Of a stretch of DNA of 24,699 nt, positions 8,365 through 15,909 are shown one piece after another. The notes under the pieces were generated by a model. It searched no databases. It saw nothing but the letters and a program-made list of their open reading frames with translations, and was not told where the DNA came from. Origin of the DNA: Chloroflexota bacterium (GTDB taxonomy: Bacteria; Chloroflexota; Dehalococcoidia; Dehalococcoidales; RBG-16-60-22); NCBI GenBank assembly GCA_016875955.1, contig VGOH01000001.1:1-24699 (forward strand). Reading direction: 5' to 3'. A program made the translations under genes and the position numbers. The stretch's first letter is position 1. Each line of letters starts with the position of its first letter.

Positions 8365-8393
8365 ATATTAGTTTGCCGAGTATTAAATGTCAA
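8365..8393 (-). promoter_or_regulatory. Promoter of the pilus assembly operon
   Basis: On the minus strand a perfect TTGACA (-35, complement of 8388-8393) is followed by 17 bases and TAATAT (-10, complement of 8365-8370). Transcription would begin near 8358, about 49 bases before the ATG at 8309. It is one of the best sigma-70 matches in the window. Confidence 0.65.
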
Positions 8394-8450
8394 GAGTAAG
8401 ACAATAGGGTTCTGTTTGCCTATGGTTGGCAGTTGACGCTTCACCCCCGA

Positions 8451-8618
8451 CCCCTCTCCAGCCAGAATCACTGGTAAATGACCGCAGGCTTTAATGGCTG
8501 GAGAGGGGAGTATAGAGGAGGGGGCGGAGCCCCCTCTTAAACTCTTTCCCCCTCTCAAACATGATTAAAATGGAGCGCAAAAGACAAACCTGTTTGAGAG
8601 GGGGAGCAAGGGGGTGAG
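8451..8618. repeat. Cluster of C/G-run palindromes in the pilus/foldase intergenic region
   Basis: Three perfect inverted repeats lie in a row. (1) 8451-8464 pairs with 8495-8508 (14 bp, CCCCTCTCCAGCCA), with a 30-base loop. (2) 8518-8525 pairs with 8529-8536 (GAGGGGGC, 3-base loop). (3) 8548-8561 pairs with 8591-8604 (14 bp, CCCCCTCTCAAACA), with a 29-base loop. The run 8597-8618 ends GGGGGTGAG and matches, with three changes, a stretch at 20355-20376. The shared size of elements 1 and 3 suggests a small dispersed repeat family. No open reading frame of interest lies in this intergenic stretch (8310-8731). Confidence 0.85.
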
Positions 8619-8650
8619 CAAAAGAATAACCAGAAGCAAATAGTACCCAT

Positions 8651-8679
8651 TTGAAAAGATGGTGCTTTTGCGTTATAAA
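8651..8679 (+). promoter_or_regulatory. Promoter upstream of the foldase-hom-thrC-folE genes
   Basis: TTGAAA (8651-8656), 17 bases, TATAAA (8674-8679): a strong sigma-70 match. The predicted start of transcription near 8686 is about 46 bases before the TTG start codon at 8732. The hexamer also explains why the frame appears to open with TTG at 8651, which is therefore not the translation start. Confidence 0.65.
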
Positions 8680-8731
8680 TATAAGAGCATTCTATTATTC
8701 CATCTGGTTAAAAATCAGAAAGGACTTAAAC

Positions 8732-9991
8732 TTGGCCAAAAAGAAAGCGGAGAAAGCACAGCATATAATGACGCCGCGCCAGATTTCACGCTGGGAGCAG
8801 CAGCAAAAGCGACAGCGCCTGATCTTTATCACCGGCATCGCTATCATCGCTCTGGTGCTGGTTTTTGTCGGCATGGGCTGGTATTATGGCCAGTATAAAC
8901 CGAGGCATGAGACCGCCATTGAGGTCAATGGCACCGAGTTCACCATGGGTTATTTTGTGGATATGCTGAAGCTGGAGAGCGCTTATCATCAAGGAGTTGA
9001 CATTTCATCGGTTGCCGATACGGTAATAGAAAATATTCAACGGAGTGAATTAATCAGACAGGGTGCCCTGAAACTGGGCATCAGCGTTGACGATGAAGAA
9101 GTGAAGAGGGCTATTGAGAAAAATGACCTGCCTGATAAAGAGGTCTATCGCGCTCTGGTCAGCTATCAGCTGCTTACTGAGCGTTTGCTGGACAAGTATT
9201 TTGACCCCGAGGTGCCCCTGTCTGCGGAACAGAGGCAGGTTATGGCCGTGATGCTGGAGAGCGAACCGCAGGCCCTGGAGGCCAGGGATAGACTGGTGAA
9301 CGGGGAGGACTTTGGCGAACTTGCGGAAGAACTGAGCCTGGAACTGATTACCAAGAACAAGGGAGGCGACCTCGGCTGGGTGCCCAAGGTTATCTTGCAG
9401 GACATGCTGCAGACGTCAATAGTCGATGAAATCTTCAGTCAAAAGGTGGGAGAGCTGAGCCAGCCGATATATGATGGAGAGGCGGAAAAACAGGTTGGCT
9501 ACTGGCTGGTTAAGGTGCTGGAACGGAACCAGGACGAAGACGAGACCCACCTTCAACTAATGCTCCTGGGCAGTGAGGAGGAAGCGCAGAACATCAGGCA
9601 GCAACTGGAGGCAGGCGCTGACTGGGGTGAGCTGGCCGTGGCCCATTCCCAGGTCAAAGGAGTCGAAACAAACCTGGGTGAGTATCAATTTTCCCAAGGC
9701 ATGGCGGCGCCGCCAATCGATGAATATGCCTATAACCCTGATACGCAAATAGGCGAAATCAGTGAGCCACTCCGCGATGAGGACATAGCCACAAAGGGTG
9801 GCTACTGGCTGATAAAAGTCCTTGACGAAGATGCTGACCGGCGTGTTGATACCGGCTACCGGGAGTACCTGAAAACCAAAGCCTTTGACGAGTGGACGGC
9901 GACACTGGTCAACAGCAAAGACAATGAAATCGTAAATTACATTGACCCGGAGAAGAAGGCCTGGGCGATTGAGCAGGTGACGAGAGGTTAG
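8732..9991 (+). CDS. Membrane-anchored peptidyl-prolyl isomerase (SurA/PrsA-like, parvulin)
   Basis: This is a 419-residue extracytoplasmic foldase. A basic cytoplasmic tail (1-29) and one membrane helix (about 30-50) are followed by a SurA-N-like helical domain (about 60-165, VNGTEFTMGYFVDMLKLE). A parvulin domain comes next (about 170-270, with ARDRLVNGEDFGELAEELS and the hallmark GGDLGWVPK). A second, degenerate parvulin-like copy follows (about 275-375, LEAGADWGELAVAHSQ, then NLGEYQFSQG). It would assist folding of exported proteins on the outer face of the membrane. The TTG start at 8732 has AAAGGA eight bases upstream; an ATG at 8768 is the alternative. It precedes hom by 21 bases and is likely co-transcribed. 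Which copy is active is unknown. Confidence 0.85.
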   Translation: MAKKKAEKAQHIMTPRQISRWEQQQKRQRLIFITGIAIIALVLVFVGMGWYYGQYKPRHETAIEVNGTEFTMGYFVDMLKLESAYHQGVDISSVADTVIENIQRSELIRQGALKLGISVDDEEVKRAIEKNDLPDKEVYRALVSYQLLTERLLDKYFDPEVPLSAEQRQVMAVMLESEPQALEARDRLVNGEDFGELAEELSLELITKNKGGDLGWVPKVILQDMLQTSIVDEIFSQKVGELSQPIYDGEAEKQVGYWLVKVLERNQDEDETHLQLMLLGSEEEAQNIRQQLEAGADWGELAVAHSQVKGVETNLGEYQFSQGMAAPPIDEYAYNPDTQIGEISEPLRDEDIATKGGYWLIKVLDEDADRRVDTGYREYLKTKAFDEWTATLVNSKDNEIVNYIDPEKKAWAIEQVTRG

Positions 9992-10012
9992 CAACCACAG
10001 CGAGGTAGCGGT

Positions 10013-11317
10013 ATGAAAAATAGAAGCATAGGCATCGGCCTGATGGGCCTGGGGATAATCGGGGGGCAGGTGGTCAAGGTCCTGACCGAAAAAGCGGACA
10101 TGCTCGCCGGGCAGACTGGCGGACCCCTGGTCCTGCGCAAAATAAAGGTGCTGCCCGTTGACCTGAAGAGACCACAGGCCAGAGAGATGCCAGCCGGCCT
10201 CCTCACCACGGACGAAGAGGAATTTTTCAATGCGCCCGGCATTGATATCGTGATTGAGGCCATAGGCGGTGAGCACCCGGCCCGGGAGTACCTGAAGCGG
10301 GCCATCACCAGCGGCCGATACGTGGTAACCTCAAACAAGGAGGTCATCGCCAAGCATGGCGCCGAACTGCAGGCCCTGGCCCAGAAGCATAACGTCGGGC
10401 TGCGCTATGAAGCCAGCGTTGGCGGCGGCATTCCACTGATTGCGCCATTCAAGTACGACCTGGTGGCCAACGACATAACCGGCATTTTCGCCATCATTAA
10501 CGGCACGACCAACTACATTCTCACCCGCATGGCGCGCGAGGGCATTGACTTCCCCCAGGCGCTGAAGAGCGCCCAGGAGCTGGGCTATGCCGAAGCCAAC
10601 CCCGAAAATGACATTGAGGGCATTGATGCCAATTACAAGCTGGCCATCCTGGCCTCCCTGGCTTTCCAGACGGTGGTCAGGCCGGAAGATATCTACCGGG
10701 AAGGCATTTCCCGGATTGGCAGCCGGGACTTCCGCTACGCCCGGGAACTGGGCCTGGCCATTAAACTCCTCGCCATCGCCAAGCGCGCTGACAACTCTAT
10801 TGAGGTACGGGTGCACCCGGTCCTTATTCCGGAGGACTCGCTTCTGGCCAAGGTCGATGGCGTTTATAATGGCATTCTGGTGGAAGGCGACCTCATTGAG
10901 AAGGTGCTGTTTTACGGCCAGGGGGCTGGTCCGCTGGCCACCAGCAGCGCCGTGGTCGCCGATGTCGTGGCTTCGGCACAGGACATTACCTTTGGTGTGG
11001 GCAACCGTCTCAAATGGACGCCGGGGTCAGGCAAACGCATCAAGCCCATGGATGAGATTGAGACACAGTATTACCTGCGACTGAACTGTGCCGACCGTCC
11101 CGGCGTGCTGGCCCAGATTTCCAAGATACTGGGCGATAATATGATAAGCATCGCCTCGGCAATCCAGAAGGAAGCTGACGAAGCCGCCCAGACCGCGGAA
11201 CTCGTCCTGACTACCCACCCATCTCCGGAAAAAGCGATGCGGCAGGCCCTGAATCAGATAGAACGGCTAGAGGTGGTCAAGGAAATAGGCAACTTCATCC
11301 GCATAGAACACATTTAG
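10013..11317 (+). CDS. hom: Homoserine dehydrogenase with ACT domain
   Basis: It catalyses NAD(P)H-dependent reduction of aspartate semialdehyde to homoserine, a branch point to threonine and methionine, in the cytoplasm. The 434-residue length is typical of the monofunctional enzyme. The Rossmann motif GLMGLGIIGG is at 9-18, TSNKE at 106-110, and the catalytic-domain signatures EASVGGGIP (133-141), INGTTNYIL (162-170) and GYAEANPENDIEGIDANYKL (191-210, Lys209 being the expected catalytic lysine) follow. Residues about 350-434 form an ACT domain (RLNCADRPGVLAQISKIL), which in the family mediates feedback by threonine. The next gene is threonine synthase, which fits one pathway. Confidence 0.97.
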   Translation: MKNRSIGIGLMGLGIIGGQVVKVLTEKADMLAGQTGGPLVLRKIKVLPVDLKRPQAREMPAGLLTTDEEEFFNAPGIDIVIEAIGGEHPAREYLKRAITSGRYVVTSNKEVIAKHGAELQALAQKHNVGLRYEASVGGGIPLIAPFKYDLVANDITGIFAIINGTTNYILTRMAREGIDFPQALKSAQELGYAEANPENDIEGIDANYKLAILASLAFQTVVRPEDIYREGISRIGSRDFRYARELGLAIKLLAIAKRADNSIEVRVHPVLIPEDSLLAKVDGVYNGILVEGDLIEKVLFYGQGAGPLATSSAVVADVVASAQDITFGVGNRLKWTPGSGKRIKPMDEIETQYYLRLNCADRPGVLAQISKILGDNMISIASAIQKEADEAAQTAELVLTTHPSPEKAMRQALNQIERLEVVKEIGNFIRIEHI

Positions 11318-11345
11318 TGAATGCTGAAATAAGGGGTTCAGCACC

Positions 11346-12401
11346 ATGATGAAAAAGGGCGTCCTCTATAGATATAAAGACCTTCTCCCCATCACTCCCC
11401 GAACGCCGCTTTTTTCTCTGGGGGAGGGAGACACGCCGCTGGTCAGATGCGACCCGCTGGCGAAGGAAATCGGCTGCGGGGAACTGTACCTCAAGCTGGA
11501 AGGATGCAACCCCACCGGCTCCTTCAAGGACCGGGGCATGGTGGTGGCGGTGGCCAAGGCGCTGGAAGCAAAGAGCCGGGCGGTCATGTGCGCCTCCACG
11601 GGCAATACCAGTGCCTCGGCGGCGGCCTATGCGGCCTTCTGCGGCCTAATGGCAATCATCGTTGTCCCCGAGGGTAAAATCGCCCTGGGCAAGCTGGCCC
11701 AGGCCATTATCTACGGCGCTAAAATCCTGGCCATTGACGGCAACTTTGACCAGGCGCTGCAGATTGTCCGCCAGCTCACCGAGAAACACCCGGTCACCCT
11801 GGTCAACTCCCTGAACCCGTACCGCATTGAAGGGCAGAAGACCGCTGCCTTTGAAATCATTGACATGCTGGACAATGCTCCAGACTACCTGTTCATACCC
11901 GTGGGCAATGCCGGCAATATCACGGCCTACTGGAAGGGCTTTAAAGAGTACTATGAACTGGGAAAGGCGAGTAAAAAGCCGATGATGATGGGCTTTCAGG
12001 CAGAAGGCGCCGCCCCCATCGTCCGCGGCCACCCGATTGAAGCGCCGGAGACAGTGGCCACCGCGATACGCATCGGCAACCCGGCCAGCTGGCAGAAAGC
12101 GGAAGCGGCGCGTGACGAGTCCGGCGGCCTCATTGACATGGTCAGCGATGCCGAAATCATGGCGGTGCAAAAGCTCCTCGCCACCAGGGCGGGCGTCTTC
12201 GGCGAACCAGCGTCGGCGGCTTCCGTGGCCGGGCTGGTCAAGCTCTCCCAGCAGGGCTGGGATTTTAAAAAGAAGATAATCGTTGGCGTAATTACCGGTA
12301 CCGGTCTTAAGGATACCGATGCTGCCCTGAAAGATGCCCCACCATTTCTGCAATTGCCCGCCGATATAAAGGAAGTGGAGAAGGCGCTGGGCTGGGCATA
12401 A
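11346..12401 (+). CDS. thrC: Threonine synthase
   Basis: This is a PLP enzyme converting O-phosphohomoserine to threonine, the last step of the pathway begun by the upstream hom product. It has 351 residues, like the shorter class of bacterial ThrC. The PLP lysine sits in NPTGSFKDRGM (Lys61), followed by CASTGNTSASAAAYAA (substrate/cofactor loop), PVGNAGNITAYWKG (phosphate-binding glycine loop) and GVITGTGLKD near the C terminus. Two adjacent ATG codons (11346, 11349) are possible starts; AAGGGG lies about ten bases upstream. The gap to hom is 28 bases and to folE 19 bases, indicating an operon. Confidence 0.96.
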   Translation: MMKKGVLYRYKDLLPITPRTPLFSLGEGDTPLVRCDPLAKEIGCGELYLKLEGCNPTGSFKDRGMVVAVAKALEAKSRAVMCASTGNTSASAAAYAAFCGLMAIIVVPEGKIALGKLAQAIIYGAKILAIDGNFDQALQIVRQLTEKHPVTLVNSLNPYRIEGQKTAAFEIIDMLDNAPDYLFIPVGNAGNITAYWKGFKEYYELGKASKKPMMMGFQAEGAAPIVRGHPIEAPETVATAIRIGNPASWQKAEAARDESGGLIDMVSDAEIMAVQKLLATRAGVFGEPASAASVAGLVKLSQQGWDFKKKIIVGVITGTGLKDTDAALKDAPPFLQLPADIKEVEKALGWA

Positions 12402-12420
12402 CAACGGGTTTCAGGAGGCG

Positions 12421-12990
12421 ATGATGTTTGACGAGGCCAGAATCAGAAAAGCGATAAAAGAGATTATTGAAGCTATTGGCGATGACCCGAAGCGGGAAGG
12501 TCTGGCGGAGACCCCGGAACGCGTCGCCGAGATGTATACCGAGCTGTTCGCCGGCATGAAACAGGACCCCAAGGAAGAGTTGAGTGTCGGCTTTGAGCTC
12601 GGTCACCGCGAGATGGTGGTGCTGCGGGACATCCCCTTTTACTCCATGTGCGAGCACCACCTGCTGCCCTTTTACGGGGTCGCCCACATCGGCTATATCC
12701 CCAACCATGAGGGCCGAATCATCGGCATCAGCAAGCTGGCCCGTGTGGTGGAAATCATCTCCAAGCGCCCCCAGCTTCAGGAGAGGATGACCACGGAGAT
12801 TGCTGATGCCATCATGGACGCCATCAAGCCGGAAGGCGTGGCAGTGGTCATCCAGGCGGAGCACCTGTGCATGATTATGCGCGGCATCAAGAAGCCGGGC
12901 AGCAACGTGATTACCTCGGCCATCAGGGGCATATTCAGCCGCAAAGCGGCCAGCCGGGCGGAGTTTTTCTCCATAATTCAGGGGAAATAG
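12421..12990 (+). CDS. folE: GTP cyclohydrolase I (FolE)
   Basis: It converts GTP to 7,8-dihydroneopterin triphosphate, the first step towards tetrahydrofolate and also a source for queuosine-type deazapurines. The 189-residue length is usual. Zinc ligands are visible: Cys77 and His80 in MCEHHLLPFYG and Cys150 in AEHLCMIMRG. Signatures IGISKLARVVEIISKRPQLQERMT (100-124) and SNVITSAIRG (161-170) are present. AGGAGG lies only two bases before the ATG at 12421 but five before the ATG at 12424, so the true start may be the second codon. It follows thrC in the same direction; the functional link may be only co-expression. Confidence 0.97.
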   Translation: MMFDEARIRKAIKEIIEAIGDDPKREGLAETPERVAEMYTELFAGMKQDPKEELSVGFELGHREMVVLRDIPFYSMCEHHLLPFYGVAHIGYIPNHEGRIIGISKLARVVEIISKRPQLQERMTTEIADAIMDAIKPEGVAVVIQAEHLCMIMRGIKKPGSNVITSAIRGIFSRKAASRAEFFSIIQGK

Positions 12991-13044
12991 AGATTTCTTC
13001 AGCCTTAAACATTTTCTTGTTGGCTTTCAGTTTCTCCTGCGATG

Positions 13045-13285
13045 CTCACCCCCTGTGTCCCCCTCTTAAACAGATGCCGCTGTGCTGATGAGCTATGCGC
13101 ATTATGCTTGAGAGGGGGAGAGTTTTTGAGAGGGGGTTTCATAATAAAATCCCCCTTAGTCCCCCTTTTCCAAATGAGGAAACCGGGCAGAGGCACCATT
13201 ACGTATGCGGGGGGAGCTTGAGGGGGCGCCAGCCCCCTTCCTTTTCCTCCCCTTCTCTTTGGTAAAGGGAAGGGGATGCAGGGGT
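13045..13285. repeat. Cluster of C/G-run palindromes between folE and gyrB
   Basis: This convergent intergenic stretch (12991-13385) contains at least four palindromic units: an imperfect long-loop pair (CCCCCTCTTAA near 13059-13071 with TTGAGAGGGGG near 13107-13120), GAGGGGG/CCCCC near 13126-13160, a GAGGGGGCGCCAGCCCCC hairpin at about 13220-13237, and CCCTT-type arms around CTTTGGTAAAGGGA near 13256-13270. Bases 13045-13066 are an exact 22-base reverse-complement match to 20355-20376. The CTTTGGTAAAGGGA core recurs near 21516-21529. No T tract follows any of them. Short frames here are translations of the repeats, not genes. Confidence 0.85.
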
Positions 13286-13385
13286 TAGGATTTCCTGCTC
13301 CTGAGGGTGGCAGAATAGTAAAGGATAACGGAGAAAGGCTGGAGAGGGGACAGGGGAGAGGTAAGCACAGAACGGCAGATGCGCC

Positions 13386-15338
13386 TTATATATCCAGGTT
13401 GGCGTTCTTGGCGTGTGCCTGTATGAAAGACTTGCGCGGCGGCACTTCACTGCCCATCAACATGTGGAAGATACGGTCAGCCTCCACAGCGTCCGCCACG
13501 CTTACGGAAAGCAAGGTACGGGAATCAGGGTTCATGGTGGTCTCCCAGAGCTGCTCCGGGGTCATCTCGCCGAGGCCCTTGTAGCGCTGCACCTCAATCT
13601 TTCTGGTGCCTTTCAGCTCCTTCATCAGGTCTTCTTTCTGCTGCTCCGAATAAACCCAGTGCAGGTTGCCAGCTGCTTTCAACCGGTAGAGCGGCGGCTG
13701 GGCAATGTATAGATAGCCACTGCTGAGGAGGCCGGGCATGTGGCGGAAGAAGAAGGTGAGCAGCAGGGTGCGTATATGCGAGCCGTCCACATCGGCATCG
13801 GTCATCAGGATAACGCGGTGGTAGCGCAGCCGGCTGGCGTCAAAGTCATCATCAATGCCCGCGCCCAGAGCGGTGATGAGGATGCGGATTTCCTCGTTGG
13901 CCAGCATCTTGTCCGGCGGGGCCTTCTCCACATTCAAAATCTTGCCGCGCAGCGGCAGAATCGCTTGGAAACGACGGTTCCGGCCCTGCTTGGCCGAACC
14001 ACCGGCGGAGTCGCCCTCCACCAGATACAGCTCGCAGTGGGCGGGGTCTTTCTCGGAACAGTCTGCCAGCTTTCCAGGCAGGGTGCCGGTATCAAGGCTG
14101 CTCTTCCTGATGATTAAATCGCGGGCCTTGCGGGCGGCTTCCCTCGCCTTGGCCGCGGTCAGGCACTTATCAATGACTCTCTTGGCATCATCAGGGTGTT
14201 CCTCCAGATAAATGGAGAGCCCCTCCCCGACTGCGCTCTCCACCTGGCTCTTGACCTCAATATTGCCCAGCTTGCCCTTGGTCTGGCCTTCAAACTGCGG
14301 CTCGTGGAGCTTGACGCTGATGATGGCGGTCAGACCTTCTCTGACATCCTCTCCCGTCAGGTTGGGCTCATCGTCCTTTATCAGCTTGTTCTTGTGGGCA
14401 TAGTCGTTGAGCACCCGGGTCAGCGCTGAGCGGAAGCCGGTGAGGTGGGTACCGCCGTCAACGGTATTGACACAGTTGGCGAAGCTGAAAACGGACTCGG
14501 TGAAGCCGTCATTGTACTGGAGCGACGCCTCAACTACGGTGCTGTTTACTTCCCTGGCGATATAGATGGGCTGGGCGTGGCGGACCGTCCGGCCCCGGTT
14601 CAGATGGCGGACAAAGCTGGTGATGCCACCCTCAAAGTAAAAGGTCTGCTCCCGGTAGCTATTCTCATCGCCGGACCTCTCATCCCTGATGGTGATTTCC
14701 AGCCCCTTGTTCAGATAGGCCATCTCGCGTATGCGCTCGCTGATGGTATCAAAATCATAGGTGGCCTGGCCGAAAATCTGCTCGTCGGCGTAGAAGGTGA
14801 TGGTGGTGCCGGTATCGCTGGACTGGCCAATCTCCTTCACCGGGCCCTGCGCTATGCCCTGCCGGTACTCCTGCTGATATTCCTTGCCGTCGCGCCGCAC
14901 GTTACAGCAGACACGGGCAGAGAGAGCATTGACCACCGAAGCCCCCACGCCATGCAGACCGCCGGAGACCTGGTAAGTGCGACCGCCGAACTTGGCGCCG
15001 GCGTGCAGGACGGTCATCACCGTCTCCAGGGCGGAGACTTTGGTCGAGGGATGAATATCCACGGGTATGCCGCGGCCGTTATCCACCACGGTAACGCCAC
15101 CGTCCTGCCTGAGGACAACCAGGATTTTATCGCAGCAGCCGGCCATGGCCTCGTCAATGCTGTTGTAGGTTATCTCATAGACGAGGTGGTGCAGGCCGCG
15201 CTGGTCAGTGCCGCCGATATACATGCCGGGGCGGCGGCGCACTGCTTCCCTGCCCCCCAGCACCTGAATGTCCTGGGCGGTGTAATTGTTATTCTGGTTA
15301 TCCGGCGTTCCGGGCAGGGCGGTTCTCCGTCTAGGCAT
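13386..15338 (-). CDS. gyrB: DNA gyrase subunit B
   Basis: This is the ATPase subunit of the type IIA topoisomerase that introduces negative supercoils. It has 650 residues. The GHKL ATPase domain shows the catalytic Glu55 in YEITYNSIDEAMAG (Asn59 kept; Tyr58 stands where Asp is common), DNGRGIPVDIH (87-97) and the ATP-lid GGLHGVGASVVNALS (126-140). The transducer domain follows, then the TOPRIM domain with EGDSAGG (441-447) and the metal-binding DADVDGSHI (514-522), and the C-terminal QRYKGLGEM and NANLDI end. The EGDSAGGSAKQGRNR and terminal motifs favour GyrB over ParE, but family placement needs a tree. The ATG has GGAGA about eleven bases upstream. gyrA is not in the window. Confidence 0.94.
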   Translation of the reverse strand: MPRRRTALPGTPDNQNNNYTAQDIQVLGGREAVRRRPGMYIGGTDQRGLHHLVYEITYNSIDEAMAGCCDKILVVLRQDGGVTVVDNGRGIPVDIHPSTKVSALETVMTVLHAGAKFGGRTYQVSGGLHGVGASVVNALSARVCCNVRRDGKEYQQEYRQGIAQGPVKEIGQSSDTGTTITFYADEQIFGQATYDFDTISERIREMAYLNKGLEITIRDERSGDENSYREQTFYFEGGITSFVRHLNRGRTVRHAQPIYIAREVNSTVVEASLQYNDGFTESVFSFANCVNTVDGGTHLTGFRSALTRVLNDYAHKNKLIKDDEPNLTGEDVREGLTAIISVKLHEPQFEGQTKGKLGNIEVKSQVESAVGEGLSIYLEEHPDDAKRVIDKCLTAAKAREAARKARDLIIRKSSLDTGTLPGKLADCSEKDPAHCELYLVEGDSAGGSAKQGRNRRFQAILPLRGKILNVEKAPPDKMLANEEIRILITALGAGIDDDFDASRLRYHRVILMTDADVDGSHIRTLLLTFFFRHMPGLLSSGYLYIAQPPLYRLKAAGNLHWVYSEQQKEDLMKELKGTRKIEVQRYKGLGEMTPEQLWETTMNPDSRTLLSVSVADAVEADRIFHMLMGSEVPPRKSFIQAHAKNANLDI

Positions 15339-15441
15339 TTGTAATTAAGTCTCCGTTATGAGGAAAAAGGAAAAAGCAAGCTCTCAACATAATCATGAGC
15401 CTGCCTTTCAATCGTAGATGCTACACATGCACGCACTTTTA

Positions 15442-15470
15442 AATATAGCACAAATCAGCTTCAAAGTAAA
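15442..15470 (-). promoter_or_regulatory. Candidate gyrB promoter
   Basis: On the minus strand TTTACT (complement of 15465-15470), 17 bases, TATATT (complement of 15442-15447) lies about 105 bases before the gyrB ATG. It separates gyrB from the upstream toxin gene, which ends at 15532. No terminator was seen between them, so read-through is possible. Confidence 0.5.
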
Positions 15471-15531
15471 GACGGGGGGCGCATTAAACCCCAGTTCGAG
15501 GAGCATATTATTTTATAGAAATAAGGCTGAG

Positions 15532-15909
15532 TTAAAGTACCCTACGGACTCCACCATTTGGATAGAGGAAATATGCAAAAGGGCGAGTAATTGTTTGGTC
15601 TACTTTTTCTAACCATTTCCACTTTACCAATATGAGACGCAACATCTGCGCTAAATACTCGTTTCCACTCGTAAGAAACACTATACCTACCTTCTCAGCA
15701 ATTATCGTGTCTCTTTCTACAGGAACTTCTAGCATTTTTTTATTACAACTGAAAACAAGCCAACCCTTCTGTCCCACAAGCTTAAGCCATTCTACATCAG
15801 GTCTATGAAGCCCAAAACCAGATTCGAGGAATGATATGGCCCTTAGTCTAACGAGCTTTAATGCTTTGGGAACTCTGGTGCCTATATCCTCGTCGCACAG
15901 TAATATCAT
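15532..15909 (-). CDS. PIN-like toxin, VapC45/DUF5615 type
   Basis: The 125 residues resemble the small PIN-like ribonuclease toxins paired with DUF433 antitoxins. Seen in the sequence: acidic start MILLCDEDIGTRVPKALK (Asp6, Glu7, Asp8), WLKLVGQKGWLVFSC, VERDTIIAEKVGIVFLTSGN. Relatives such as mycobacterial Rv2019 (VapC45) have a similar length and the order acidic start, then a lysine-aspartate motif after the WVV strand. Here the corresponding tetrad reads SCNK, so an Asn (56) occupies the place where Asp is usual; activity may be altered. The ATG overlaps the antitoxin stop by four bases (ATGA), a sign of translational coupling. Visibly AT-rich compared with gyrB, suggesting acquisition by transfer. 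The family call is from memory of the fold, not a search. Confidence 0.75.
   Translation of the reverse strand: MILLCDEDIGTRVPKALKLVRLRAISFLESGFGLHRPDVEWLKLVGQKGWLVFSCNKKMLEVPVERDTIIAEKVGIVFLTSGNEYLAQMLRLILVKWKWLEKVDQTITRPFAYFLYPNGGVRRVL

Noticed and set aside
8518..8540. GAGGGGGC hairpin as a terminator
   Set aside because: The stem is perfect but the following bases (TTAAACTC) are not a T tract, and no gene ends nearby on the + strand.
8310..8558. N-terminal extension of the first pilus-operon gene
   Set aside because: It runs through palindromic repeats and through a perfect TTGACA promoter on the same strand, so it lies upstream of the transcript.
8434..8640. CRISPR array or tandem repeats
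   Set aside because: The repeats are inverted pairs with different loops, not regularly spaced direct repeats with spacers.
8651..8731. TTG at 8651 as foldase start
   Set aside because: The bases are the -35 element of a good promoter; TTG at 8732 has its own ribosome-binding site and starts just before the basic tail and membrane helix.
13005..13450. Small reading frames between folE and gyrB
   Set aside because: They translate the C/G-run repeats (Pro/Leu/Ser-rich), have no ribosome-binding sites and overlap each other.
14445..15344. 299-residue + strand frame opposite gyrB
   Set aside because: Antisense shadow of a clearly conserved gyrB; Gly/Ala/Val/His-rich composition typical of such shadows.
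15418..15612. 64-residue + strand frame upstream of gyrB
   Set aside because: It crosses the gyrB promoter region and the toxin 3' end in antisense and has no ribosome-binding site.
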